Origin: Neospora caninum Liverpool | Taxonomy: Eukaryota; Apicomplexa; Conoidasida; Eucoccidiorida; Sarcocystidae | Assembly: GCF_000208865.1 (NCBI RefSeq) | Contig: NC_018398.1 | Location: 4,922,710-4,986,709, forward strand | Reading direction: 5' to 3' | DNA length: 64,000 nt | In this document: in pieces, positions 48,899-59,398 of the stretch | How the letters are laid out: every line of letters begins with the position of its first letter | Numbering within the stretch: the stretch's first letter is position 1 | The notes under the pieces: model-generated | What the model was told of the DNA's origin: nothing | The model's database searches: none | Seen by the model: the letters and a program-made list of their open reading frames with translations, nothing else | Position numbers and translations under genes: made by a program

Positions 48899-51800
48899 AT
48901 GGATCCTCCTTCTACTCCGTCGGACTGTTCGCTTCCATCAAGTCCTTTCTTCCCGCCCCTAGTGAACGTTTGTTCTCCAGAGGACGCGCGTGATTCAGCG
49001 TCGCAAGAGAAACAAACTAGGAATCCTTCGTTTTCCTCAGAAACAGCCTCGGGCTGTTCGCACTCGTCACAAACAGTTGCCAAGACGTATCCGAATCTCC
49101 GTAATACGATTAGGGTCAGTGTTCCCCTCGCTTTTGATGAGGGTCAAGACGAGGGACCGGAAACTCGCTTCCGTAGAGAGCGCCTGGTCGCTCTTCAAAA
49201 ACAGAATTTAGCCAGGCGGAGACGAGAAGAGGCCAGACATCGCGGCCTGCTCGCCGCTATTGAACGAGACCGTAGTGAGGCACTAGCGGAGAGACGCAAG
49301 AGGTACCAAGCAGCAAAGATACTCATGGAAAGAGGGCTCGCAGCGTCTCAGTGCTCACTGAGTTCATCATCCACGGACACGCTTGGTTCCAAACACGGAA
49401 CCCGGTTCTGTACCAGCAAAGTGCAGCATTGCTCACGTCCCCCCGAGAACAAAAGTGCTGGGAACCTTCCCGGTACTGACACCGGAACAGTCGATGCATT
49501 ATGTAAAGCAAAAGATCCCGTTGGGTCTTCCCGGAGGGGGAAAAGGACTTTGAACGGCGGAGCGTCGAGCGCGTCCAGTCCCTCGAAGCCCAGCACCAGA
49601 TCACTCCATAGAGCGAGGGTGAAGACAGGAGATCTCCCTCTCGATAGAGGTGAAGCAGAAAACAACGATAAAAAATGCGGAAACGGAAGACAGCCGCCGC
49701 CGTATCTGGAGTGTGAGCAAAAGGAAGAAAAGCCACAAGAAAAGGGAATGCCGATCCTGCCATTCTCGTCTGTTTCGACGGCATATAACTTGCCCATCTC
49801 TCAGGAGAACGGCCATCTGGGACACAAGTCCCTGTCTCAAGTAAATAACGTAAACTCGCATTTGCCGCCCTGCATTCCTCAGATCCCTTTTCTTGCCTTG
49901 AACGCAAATCGGCGAGAGTGTCACTTAGAACGTGCACAAGAAGGAAGGATTTTTCGCCCCTGTTCACGAAAGGGTGCGGGGAACGTAGACGCGTTTCCCC
50001 CCTTGAGGAGTCCTTATCATCAGAGATCTGAAGAAGACTCCTCTGAGGCAGTTTTGATCGACTCGAAAGACGAGGAAAACCCCCCGGGGTTCTCGCATTC
50101 AAATAAAAGAGGCAAAACAAAAGGGGCTACCAGACGTTTGAGAGGAGAAGCGGATCGAAGGAGGGAGAGACTAGCGGTTTCGCGAGATCAAAATCAGAGT
50201 GCAGAAAAAGCCTTTCAACATGTATGCCAGCTAGATTCGAAGGGCTCTGCAGATATCGCATGCGTCGCAGCAGAGGATAAACATTCGAAAAGACAGCAAA
50301 CGTGTGCAGAGACGGGCTTCGTTGAACCTCTTCAAGAGGCCCGTTCGAGTGGAGACACACACGAAAAACTTTTGGGGAGAGACGAGACGCCTGATAAAGG
50401 TGGACAGACAGAAGCCCAAGACGGAGAGACACACGGGAAAGACGAAGCGAAAGAGGAAGAAACGCGAGATCACGGCAAAGTGAGCGGGGACGAAAGACAT
50501 GCTTCTCTGCCAGATGATGCGTTCCAAAGAACAAGGTTGCTGCCAAGTAGAAAGAGAATCAAACACAAGACTGCGTTCATATGCAAGCACTGTGAAAGTT
50601 GCACAGACAAGCGATGTCGAAGAAGAGAGCCGCCTGGGAATTTCTCGAAGCCGCCGAGTTCTCAGATGCGAGAAAATCTTGCGGTGACTGGACCGCAGTG
50701 TGCTGCATCGAATTTGAACCGACGAGACGCACAGAAGAGTGGAGATGGAGAAAGTTTTCGACACCGCCCTGGTCGCAGTGAGGAACCAGAAGGTTCAGAA
50801 GATGAACCCAGTAGCGTCATGCCAAGAACAAAGGGGGAAAGACGTTTGTCAGGAGACCATGCTCTCGAAAGAAGACACAAGTCTTCAATCGAGGCTGCTC
50901 ACATCCGCGAAGGTCACTCGAAATCGCCCCATCCGTCGCATTTTGTGAGTGACAGAAGTAACTCTGTTTCCTCCTCAGCGGCAATCGACAGCGACAGACA
51001 CAGGGAGGAAAATGGACCCTGTCGGCGCCCGGCTGAGAACCGGAATGTGGCGTCAGACGCCTCTGCAGCTTCGTCTCGCCATGAAGTTCCCACGAGGGGA
51101 GATGAACGGGACCTTTGTCCCGGTACATCGGCAGTAAAAGTTGCGGATAGGCGATTGAAAACCCTAATCCAGAGACAACTGACGAAATGCAGATTCCCAT
51201 GGATGTCTACTTGTAGCCACAGTCCGGAACAGTCCGAAGAAAATAGAGTGGGAATTGCAGAGGCGGATGGCAGAGAGAAGGACAGCCAAGATCCACATGG
51301 TTCTGGAACCATGTTCAGGCGGCCGCCGCCGTCACAAGAGTCTGCTGTTGTGGGTCACCCGACGACAGACAGTTCTCGTCTTCAAGTCAGGCCTTTGTCC
51401 TGCAGTTGTTCTGCAAAGACAGATTTTCCTTTTTTCGATGAGTGCAATCATAAGGTATTTAGCAGGAGCTTGAGATCCTCTCGAGCCTATGACGAGAGAG
51501 TATCCAAGCGTGTCTCTGCACCCCTTGAAAGAAGGAAGACATATCCTGACGAGAGTCACCGGATTCGTTCTCGACCTAATTCCACCCTATCGTGTACGCG
51601 AGAAATAGAGGACTCTGTATCGTTTGCTTCCTCTCGTCCCGCGTCCTGTGTTTCGGCGTTCAACTCATTAGACCACTCTAACGAAAGCGAGCGAGACGTT
51701 CACTTCCAGAAAGCTGGGGTTTCCGCAGCAAGAGTGGAAAAGAAAGCAAGAGATGGGTATCCTCCGGCGAGAAAACCTCTTCTCGTGCCTCCCATCCAGT

Positions 51801-53383
51801 CTAGGCTAAGGCATTCTGGGGCACGTGAGGGAGGATCGAAGAACGCCTCTGGGCTGAAAAAAGAAACGGGGTTACCTCAGGTGTCGACATCCTCTTCTTC
51901 CTCTTTGTCAGGGAAACGAAACGGCCCGCAGCAACAGGCAACGAAGCTATCTGGAGCGTCGGCTGTGGAGAAACCCTCTCGGACGGCGTCGTCTTTGTCC
52001 TCTTCCTGTTCCGCTGGTGCTTCGTCCTGGTCGTTTTCTCCTACCTGTTCTGGAGACTGCTGTTGCGCGTGCCTAGGGAACGAAGACGGGGGTAGAGAGG
52101 GCCGGAGTTATTCCCTCAGGATAAAACATAGGAGAGCGTGTGCACGGAGAGACGATGAGACCGGCAAAGACGCTGAAGACGCTTTCTTCGCAGGGGACGA
52201 TGAACGGTATAGAAACCTGGGGAGCGACTCCACCGGCGAGAAAGGAAGAATCGCGTACAGACAACACCTGGCTAGCGTGGCATCGCAAAATCCACAGCGT
52301 TCACAACGGACTTTAAGGAGACACGCGCCGGAAATTGCTCATCAAGGGGAGGGCCTTTCTTTCCAAAATAGGAATCCCAGTTTGCCTTTGCCTGGGGCCT
52401 GCGTTTCTGTGGCACAGGGGGCCCTGTCGTCCTGTTCTTCTGCTTGCTTGCGTTGGTGTTCGTCTCGAGGACGACCTGCCTGCGCCTGCGAGTGTGTGTC
52501 TCCACTAAGAGCGCCAACAGATAGAAATTTGTGTTCCTGTTCTCTTCGAATGGCCAGTAGCGAGGCTTTTCGCAGGAAAGCCAAGGCATTGGAGGAGGCA
52601 GAGAGGAAAGTGGAAGAGCGGTTGCTCGTCCTCGATGTCAATGAGATGGCCCTCGAACAGAAACGTGAACGGCGATGGCAGATCCACCAAGAAGAGTTGA
52701 GGATTCTGCTCGAGCGACGAAGACTTTCCGAACTCGAATGTTCTGCTCCGTCCCAACCGTCAACGCAAGACAAAGAAACCACTCAAGGGAAAACAGAGAA
52801 ACTTAAAGCTACTGGAGAGAATTCACAGTCCCGAAACGTAGTACCGTCTCGTCCACGTATCTCAAGTGGGAAAACGGAACGCAATCACGGAACACAAAGG
52901 AACAGCAATTTTCCTGTAAGCTCTAGACCTGTAGGAACGAAGGCAGATTCATCAAAAACGGGAGAAAACGAGAAAATGGAAGACCGATGTGTCGGACCAG
53001 ACGATCTGTCGAGACAAGGAACAGCTCTTCCAGGAGGAAAGTTCGGTGCAATGTACCAGAAAGGAGACGTTGCACAGTCACAGGACACGAGAAGTAACGC
53101 TCCTACAAGATGTTCGACAGAAAGCGTGCTGGTGTTCGATACTCGAGAACCCCATCAGAAACAAGCAGCAGCAAACACTAGCGAATTAATATCTTCCGAT
53201 GGGGACGGAAGCTTCCAGGTTCTGCAGGGCGCGAAACAGCAAGAGCATCGTGCGTCCGGGAAAACAGAAAAACAAGAACAACGAGCAGAAACACGATCAC
53301 TGAGAACTGTTACTCGCCCTTCTCTCCTGCGAACTGGCTCGAGATCGCAACAACTGCGCCTGCGTCCGCGGCTGCCTGACTAA
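48899..53383 (+). CDS. Large intronless charged protein with terminal coiled coils and Cys-rich clusters, function unknown
   Basis: An uninterrupted plus-strand frame of 1,495 codons. I choose ATG 48899 (agaaaATGG, good context) over ATG 48800 in the same frame, which has a poor context. An acceptor-like ctgcag just before it allows a leader intron. Residues about 88-148 form a highly charged helix (RFRRERLVALQKQNLARRRR...). Residues about 1218-1280 form a second coiled coil (FRRKAKALEEAERKVEERLL). Just before it are cysteine clusters (CSGDCCCACLG near 1050; CACECV and CSCSL near 1195-1215). The rest is Ser/Glu/Lys/Arg-rich and probably disordered. The layout suggests a cytoskeletal or scaffold protein, but no family is recognised. 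Neither a signal peptide nor a membrane segment is evident. Confidence 0.75.
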   Translation: MDPPSTPSDCSLPSSPFFPPLVNVCSPEDARDSASQEKQTRNPSFSSETASGCSHSSQTVAKTYPNLRNTIRVSVPLAFDEGQDEGPETRFRRERLVALQKQNLARRRREEARHRGLLAAIERDRSEALAERRKRYQAAKILMERGLAASQCSLSSSSTDTLGSKHGTRFCTSKVQHCSRPPENKSAGNLPGTDTGTVDALCKAKDPVGSSRRGKRTLNGGASSASSPSKPSTRSLHRARVKTGDLPLDRGEAENNDKKCGNGRQPPPYLECEQKEEKPQEKGMPILPFSSVSTAYNLPISQENGHLGHKSLSQVNNVNSHLPPCIPQIPFLALNANRRECHLERAQEGRIFRPCSRKGAGNVDAFPPLRSPYHQRSEEDSSEAVLIDSKDEENPPGFSHSNKRGKTKGATRRLRGEADRRRERLAVSRDQNQSAEKAFQHVCQLDSKGSADIACVAAEDKHSKRQQTCAETGFVEPLQEARSSGDTHEKLLGRDETPDKGGQTEAQDGETHGKDEAKEEETRDHGKVSGDERHASLPDDAFQRTRLLPSRKRIKHKTAFICKHCESCTDKRCRRREPPGNFSKPPSSQMRENLAVTGPQCAASNLNRRDAQKSGDGESFRHRPGRSEEPEGSEDEPSSVMPRTKGERRLSGDHALERRHKSSIEAAHIREGHSKSPHPSHFVSDRSNSVSSSAAIDSDRHREENGPCRRPAENRNVASDASAASSRHEVPTRGDERDLCPGTSAVKVADRRLKTLIQRQLTKCRFPWMSTCSHSPEQSEENRVGIAEADGREKDSQDPHGSGTMFRRPPPSQESAVVGHPTTDSSRLQVRPLSCSCSAKTDFPFFDECNHKVFSRSLRSSRAYDERVSKRVSAPLERRKTYPDESHRIRSRPNSTLSCTREIEDSVSFASSRPASCVSAFNSLDHSNESERDVHFQKAGVSAARVEKKARDGYPPARKPLLVPPIQSRLRHSGAREGGSKNASGLKKETGLPQVSTSSSSSLSGKRNGPQQQATKLSGASAVEKPSRTASSLSSSCSAGASSWSFSPTCSGDCCCACLGNEDGGREGRSYSLRIKHRRACARRDDETGKDAEDAFFAGDDERYRNLGSDSTGEKGRIAYRQHLASVASQNPQRSQRTLRRHAPEIAHQGEGLSFQNRNPSLPLPGACVSVAQGALSSCSSACLRWCSSRGRPACACECVSPLRAPTDRNLCSCSLRMASSEAFRRKAKALEEAERKVEERLLVLDVNEMALEQKRERRWQIHQEELRILLERRRLSELECSAPSQPSTQDKETTQGKTEKLKATGENSQSRNVVPSRPRISSGKTERNHGTQRNSNFPVSSRPVGTKADSSKTGENEKMEDRCVGPDDLSRQGTALPGGKFGAMYQKGDVAQSQDTRSNAPTRCSTESVLVFDTREPHQKQAAANTSELISSDGDGSFQVLQGAKQQEHRASGKTEKQEQRAETRSLRTVTRPSLLRTGSRSQQLRLRPRLPD

Positions 53384-55198
53384 GCTAAAGATTCGTTTGG
53401 ACGGAAATAAATCAGAACTGGTGGTTTGTGTTTGTCCTCGGCATAATGCGCGAAAACGTTAGACTGTGGTAGAGAATGAGAACCCTAAATGTATAGTTTA
53501 GCCGAGACCGAGAGGGACCAGTACAGTGCGTGTGCAAGACGCCGACGGAGAAAGAGAGATAGTGGAAAATCTCCCGGCAGTACATTGGAGCCATCACGCT
53601 GGAGGGCCAAAGATAACCCTTTATCAGACTGCATTTATTAGTTGTACACGTCGTGTGATTATATGCTGCTACCCTCCGAGACGGCCGAAGTACACTGCCG
53701 GCGACGCCGGGGAGTCACAAGGAGGCTTCTAACTCAGAATAAAGTGAGACGACATCCCGCTGAGGGATGAGCAGACAAGGGATTTGTCCAGTTATCTGGA
53801 AAATAGTTACACTCAGGCATAATAAAAAGTTAGCGTTTGAGTGCATACACTAAGGGTTGAGTTCGCTTATCCCCTTGCCCCGTTTCCTCGCTTCCTCGCA
53901 GGGGGTTGGAAACGAGCACAATGCGCAGACGAAAGCGCAGGAAAGCATAACTGAGAACCCCATAGTCGCTCCCGTTCTTGCTTTCTTGCGCACTAGGAAT
54001 GCGGTACAGCTTTTCTTGTATTCTAGGGTGATCACATAATGAATTGCTGTGGTGCAGTTTGGCAGAAGAGGAAAGAAGGATACACAAGGATTGTTTCCTA
54101 ACAGATGTGTGAAAGAGAGAAACGCAGCAGCGTAACGGAAAGGGGGAGAACCCCTGATTCACTACTGTTCTAATAAAACCCAAAATTCGCATGTTTGATT
54201 GACATTTAGCCGCGTGTAGCTCAATCTTCTATGTTGTTGTTTTGCGGTAGTTAAATAACTGTAACTCCAGTTATACAGTCCTCGACTCCGTCAACCTTCA
54301 ACAGCACTTGTGTTGTACGACTGGTGACAGAGCAGGAGATAACAGCACGCAGGAGACAATCTACGAGGTAACTTTCAGCTGCAAAAGCCACGGAAGGCAG
54401 ACGCAGAATGAACGCGCCCCACGGCACGGCAGACATGAAAGCCGCTGGGGAGTTTCGTAGATAGAAGATAAAAAAATTTCCTTAGTTCTACACTGCCGTC
54501 CACTTTTGAGGGAAATGAAGCCGTTCTTATGCTGGCTTACGAACACAGGGAGAGACAATGAACGCCCATAAACACTTACAGACAACAACGGTATCATGAA
54601 CCGACACACCATGAGCAAAGCGTCTCACTCCTCTGGGTGAGAGCCCGACGACACGCGAACAAATGTGCACCTAACTTCCGCCACTTCATTACGGACCCAC
54701 GATTTCATCATTCCCCTATATGAAGCCGTGTCCACGGAAAAAAGACAGGCGACCACAGCTGTTGCTGCACCGCGACACTTGAATACACAAGGGACACGAA
54801 TAGTTATTCTGATGCAATGAACGACGATGCAGAGGTAGTCATATCTGCCGTCCGGCTCTGTCCCGCTGCCCAGCGATCGTCATAGTTCCTGGCATGACAG
54901 ACGAACGTGCCTGTGCCGACAGCTTGAGCCTGGGACTGCGGAACTGACTGCAACGACAACATGATGTACCATTTCAATTCGACTCCCTCACCTCACGATG
55001 CCGCCTTACTCGAATTTGGCAGCTGGTGGAGGCAAGTAGGTCCAGATTTGGCGTCGTTTCGCCTACACGCGCACATTCGTCAAGCTGTGACTTTCGTTGT
55101 TCAGTGACATGTCTGGTGCTACAGCAATGACTTCACGGCCTTCATTTCTGCACAACAGGAAGTTTGACACTGCCGGCTGTGAGATGAAGCGTAACCCT
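53384..55198. other. Convergent intergenic region
   Basis: About 1.8 kb between the stop of the large plus-strand gene and the cyclin stop. AT-richer, with stops in all frames, so mainly 3' UTRs. If the cyclin is spliced at its gtatgt site, a last cyclin exon would lie here; I could not pick one out. Confidence 0.4.
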
Positions 55199-56398
55199 CT
55201 AGTAAACGAAGGGGCATATCAATACAAGTACCAAACAACACAGGCCCACCTCTACACATACACGAAACCAACTTTTTGATGCATATTTTGAAGGTTTCCC
55301 GGCTGTCGGAGTCTCGCTGGCGTGGTACTCACTCTTTTCATCTTCTGTGTTTGCTCGTTGCTCGCTCCTCGCGCTGCTGTACTCGGCCTCATCACTGACC
55401 TTTTCATCCCCTCCCTCGTCTACCGTGGGTGTGACAGAGGTGAGAGGAGAAGGTGCTTGGCCTTGTAAGTGTGGACTCTCGTTGTGGTCAAACGTCGATT
55501 TGTCCGCCTCACCAGAGACTGCCAAATTCGGAGCAGGCATCTTCCTGTTTGAAGCTGATTGGGGCTCTGCCGAGTAAGACTCTTGTCGAGTACTTGGACG
55601 AACACTGGACGTACCCGACAACCCAGAATCCATCTCAGGGCACCGACAAAAGGGCGCTTGATAGCCGATGTTTCGACGAAGAGAGGCAAGGGGCTCTATG
55701 AGAAGCCGGCACGTCAAGTACTGACCATATGAAGAGCAAATTCCCTCTCCATCTTTTTGAATGGACGAATACGCACAGCGGAACTCGTCCTCGCTAACAT
55801 CTGTATGAGCATCGAGGAGACGAAGAAGAGTCGACTCCATAAAGTCGAAGTGCCTTCTGCACACCTGCCCTACATCTGCATAATAGTCATTTGTGTTACG
55901 GCTGTGGTTATGAAACTTCGTGGCTATTGTGAGAGAAGAGAGAAAGAGATTCCTGACATTCCATTCGTCCAGGCGAAGGCCGAAACGTTCGACGAGTCGA
56001 TCCATGTAGACAACAGCTAAGACGACACATTCATTGGAACACTGGAAGAGACGCGTTACACGAACAACGTAGTCATCTACAGGTAGGGGTGAGAGTCGAG
56101 GATCACGAAAGGCTTTGAAAGAAACTGCACAATCCACAAGCTTCCCGAACACCCCCTCACGCCGTGCTGCGGCTGCAACCCACTTCAGCATGAGGCCTGC
56201 ATTCCATACGCATCGAAGATCCACATGTGGGAAGACGGGTGGAGTGGAAGGCTGCCTGGTCCCCACTAAATATCTAGTGGGGGGGCAGCCAATATGCTCC
56301 GGATCCTCACTCTCAACGCCCACAAAGTTCTCATCATGTTGTTCGTCCCCGTGTGACCCCGGATTGGTCGGGAAAATAGATGAACTGCAGTGAGTCAT
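55199..56398 (-). CDS. P-type (PHO80-like) cyclin with a hydrophobic C-terminal end
   Basis: A minus-strand frame from ATG 56398-56396 to TAG 55201-55199, 399 residues. Residues about 97-213 form a cyclin box of the PHO80/PCL kind. It has FRDPRLSPLPVDDYVVRV, then CVVLAVVYMDRL, WNVRNLFLSSLTIATKF, NDYYADVGQVCRRHFDFME and LLRLLDAHTDVSEDEF. P-type cyclins activate partner CDKs; coccidians use several with their Crk kinases. Residues 220-375 are a hydrophilic, acidic, probably disordered tail. The last 20 residues are hydrophobic (VGLCCLVLVLICPFVY) and could be a tail anchor. However, a strong donor (gtatgt) sits just before them, so this end may be intron read-through. The frame continues a few codons upstream of the ATG, so a 5' exon is possible. 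Confidence 0.8.
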   Translation of the reverse strand: MTHCSSSIFPTNPGSHGDEQHDENFVGVESEDPEHIGCPPTRYLVGTRQPSTPPVFPHVDLRCVWNAGLMLKWVAAAARREGVFGKLVDCAVSFKAFRDPRLSPLPVDDYVVRVTRLFQCSNECVVLAVVYMDRLVERFGLRLDEWNVRNLFLSSLTIATKFHNHSRNTNDYYADVGQVCRRHFDFMESTLLRLLDAHTDVSEDEFRCAYSSIQKDGEGICSSYGQYLTCRLLIEPLASLRRNIGYQAPFCRCPEMDSGLSGTSSVRPSTRQESYSAEPQSASNRKMPAPNLAVSGEADKSTFDHNESPHLQGQAPSPLTSVTPTVDEGGDEKVSDEAEYSSARSEQRANTEDEKSEYHASETPTAGKPSKYASKSWFRVCVEVGLCCLVLVLICPFVY

Positions 56399-57520
56399 TG
56401 GGACTTTTGGCGCCAGCAACGTGTCCTAAGCAAGAGTTGTTGCTTCCTTTTCCGTCAACACGTTCGTTTCCTCTGTATAGGGAGCGAGTCGCCACTATGC
56501 CTAAAACAAAATTCGGAACGGTTGTAATAGAGGGCTGAGCGCCGCAAGACTGACATCCGGAACGGCAAAACGGAAATACTGCTAACCAGTTGCCCCCCAA
56601 TAAGGCATGACACTCTCAGGAGGCAGAAGACAACAGATCAGCCAGCTGAAGAGCACGCGCGGCTTAGCAGATGAAAACTCGAGTCAAGGTCAAGGAAAAG
56701 CAGAATTTGGTTTTCATCGACACCCAAAGGCCCGAGGCGGCTGGCCCGTGTGTCCCAGAGGAACGCATAGCCAGCCTCTGCAGAGAGCGACGTTCGTTTT
56801 AAGACCGGCACACAAGGAAAGGCAGGAGAGAAAAACGCTCGTTAGAATGAAACAGCTTCCGGAAAAAATATATCCAGAAGGCGGTCGGCAGAAAAACGAA
56901 AGAGCGAGGTAGCCTATCCTGCCAGTACCTCGCTCATCAGAGAGCGAAACTGGATTAAGGTCTGAAACAAGACGAAAAACGAGGAACGCGATGCTGCAGC
57001 TGGTGGTAGTTCGTACGCTGCCCGCAATCAAGCCAAAAACTCGATAACTTTGCAAAAGTGACGCAATCGATTTAAATTGGCAACTAACAGCCTCCAGGCC
57101 GCTCCCTTCTTAGTGTGCTGGCTGGGTCGGTCCCTGGAAGACCGGTTCCCGCGTATGTCTAGCTGTCAAATCGAGCGTCGACAGAGCCCGCGCTGATGGG
57201 GGTGCATCGAGCAAGAAGCCTGCGTGCAGCAGTCAGGGGGAGTCGAACGGTTCTGCAAGTTTGCAAGTCCCAGGGGCACGCGTGAGGTGAGCCCGAACTG
57301 GTGAATGGTATGCAGAATAACCAGCAAGGACAACAGGACCACGCGAACCCTCTATGAAATGCGGTTCAGCCTTCGCATTATCCTATACCATTACTGCCAC
57401 AGGTCTTAAACGAAATCCATCTCCCGCCATTTGCTGACTTCAAGTCGTCCTAGAACGGCAACTGCTGGTACCTCAAGAATTCCAGGAGCTAACATGTTAG
57501 AGGCAAAGTAGCCATCCCCT

Positions 57521-57725
57521 CGCTTTTGTCCTGTGTTCGGCGTGCTTTCGCTGTCCTCTTCCCGCTATGTGATTTCCATAGAAACTGGAGAGTCCTTCTA
57601 TCAGGTGCGCTTCTACAGTCTGTCGGGCATGCATGCTCTCTCGTTTCTGTCTGCTCGCCCCATTGAACAGTTTCCTGCTTTCTAGGGATTGACCCAATCG
57701 GCAACAACGGATTCTCTTCTCTCCG
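57521..57725 (-). repeat. Inverted repeat, left copy (abuts the gap)
   Basis: The reverse complement of this 205-bp stretch matches 60298-60504 with only one substitution and two single-base indels that I can see, all near the end away from the gap. Similarity stops abruptly at the first N. Confidence 0.9.
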
Positions 57726-57825
57726 NNNNNNNNNNNNNNNNNNNNNNNNNNNNNNNNNNNNNNNNNNNNNNNNNNNNNNNNNNNNNNNNNNNNNNNNNNN
57801 NNNNNNNNNNNNNNNNNNNNNNNNN
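57726..57825. other. Assembly gap (100 N)
   Basis: Exactly 100 N, the conventional placeholder for a scaffold gap of unknown size. Its left edge coincides with the end of an inverted repeat copy. Confidence 0.99.
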
Positions 57826-59398
57826 CCGCCGGTCCTGCCTGACGTCATTACCGTAAACACCACGGGCAATCGGATTTGGGACATGGGCTGTTTATCTGCT
57901 TACACACAGCGGGTATTAACTCTTGGCCATTCGAGGACCTGATCTCTCTTGGGATTTCTGCCTCTCCTCCGCTGGAGACGCGTCTCGAAGCACTACCATG
58001 TCGGAGGGACCCATTAGTTTTTCCGCTTAGCAGCTCGTACTTCTGCTATAACATTATATAACGCACCAATCCACCTTTTTGGTGAATCGCCTGAGTCATT
58101 GCGCTTCAGAGAGTTGATGCCAATAGCCCTTACTGCCCGCGTCCACAACAACAGCCGGGACCTCACCACTTGGTAAAAAGCTTCGCGACTAGTGCCGGAA
58201 AGAAATAAGGAATTTGAATATGTAGACAGGCGGTCCTGCCATGTACGCGAAACGTGTGTGCTCGCTGGATCCTTCAACTGGCAACTATGGACACCTCAAG
58301 CTGAGACAGTTCCCGGAAAGCCTGGTTCTCAACGACTGCGAAATGAATGATCGACGTCAGTGGTAACGTTCGTCTGTAAAACACGGACCACGAACGCATC
58401 TCGCTTGAAAGAACGAAAGATGCAACAAACGCGAGGACGAGTGGCCTATGCCTGCCGCTTGTGCCATGGTCGCCCAAGGGACGTGCCCACCGTTGTAAAC
58501 TGCAAAAATACCGAAATATCCACCCTTCGCTATCGTACGATGACTCAGCTGGAGAACAAAGTGAATCCGACAAAGAGAGCATCCTCCCATGACTGGCGGG
58601 AGGTGTGGAGTGTTCGTCCCTACCGCGACATACCTATATGAATTTCAACCAGGTGTGTGCCTATGTAGATAAATGAACGCGTAGAGACATTTTGCGTCTA
58701 CACTGCTACACATCAAATCCATCCTGGCCGGAATTCGAACAGACACAGCGTGAGGGCACCCGAAAAGTTGACGAACACTCCAACCCCCCCCATTCTACCT
58801 ACCCTCTTCAACGCCCATACCCAGAGGAAACCTGCGTCATCCTTCCAGCATCGACAAGCCGGAGCCTCGTGTAGCCGCGTTCATAGCCGAACACTGGCCT
58901 TTCGACTCTTGCCTTCTGGCCCTCTCTGTTTCCGAAGCAACATCTGCCTAAATGTGACCTCCGCACGATGCGCGGTGAGACAGTTTCTTTCCAGGCTCCT
59001 TTGCGGCCTCTCGCGACGAGTTAAACTGCGGCGATATGTGTCTTGAGCGTGTGTTTTTCCCCAACTGTGTGCATGCTGAACGGGCGACGTGACGCATCGC
59101 TTGTGAACTTCTTTTTTCGACTTCTGGCTGCTTTCATTCTGTTTCGCTATCTTCCTGCGTTGCCAACATTCCTGCTTTCTTTGTCGGCTCCGTCGCTCCT
59201 CTGATACGCGTGCCGTCACGCCTGTTCGTTGTGTTTCTTTCTTGCCGCCTGCGAGCGCGTTCGCGGGCCGCTCGGCCCAGCGTCGTGCTTGTTCGTTCCC
59301 CTCTGCGCCCGTTTCTCTTCAACTTCCTTCGTACTCTCTCGGCGCGCCTGCTGGCGTTGCGCCCTTCCGCGTCCTTCCGGGTCGGCTCCACGTGGTCT

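Larger units (their letters stand above)
56399..59398. other. Intergenic region containing the assembly gap
   Basis: About 3 kb between the cyclin and the 3' end of the seven-exon gene. It holds the cyclin upstream flank, the left copy of the inverted repeat and the N gap. No ORF here shows domain similarity or convincing splice structure. Confidence 0.4.
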
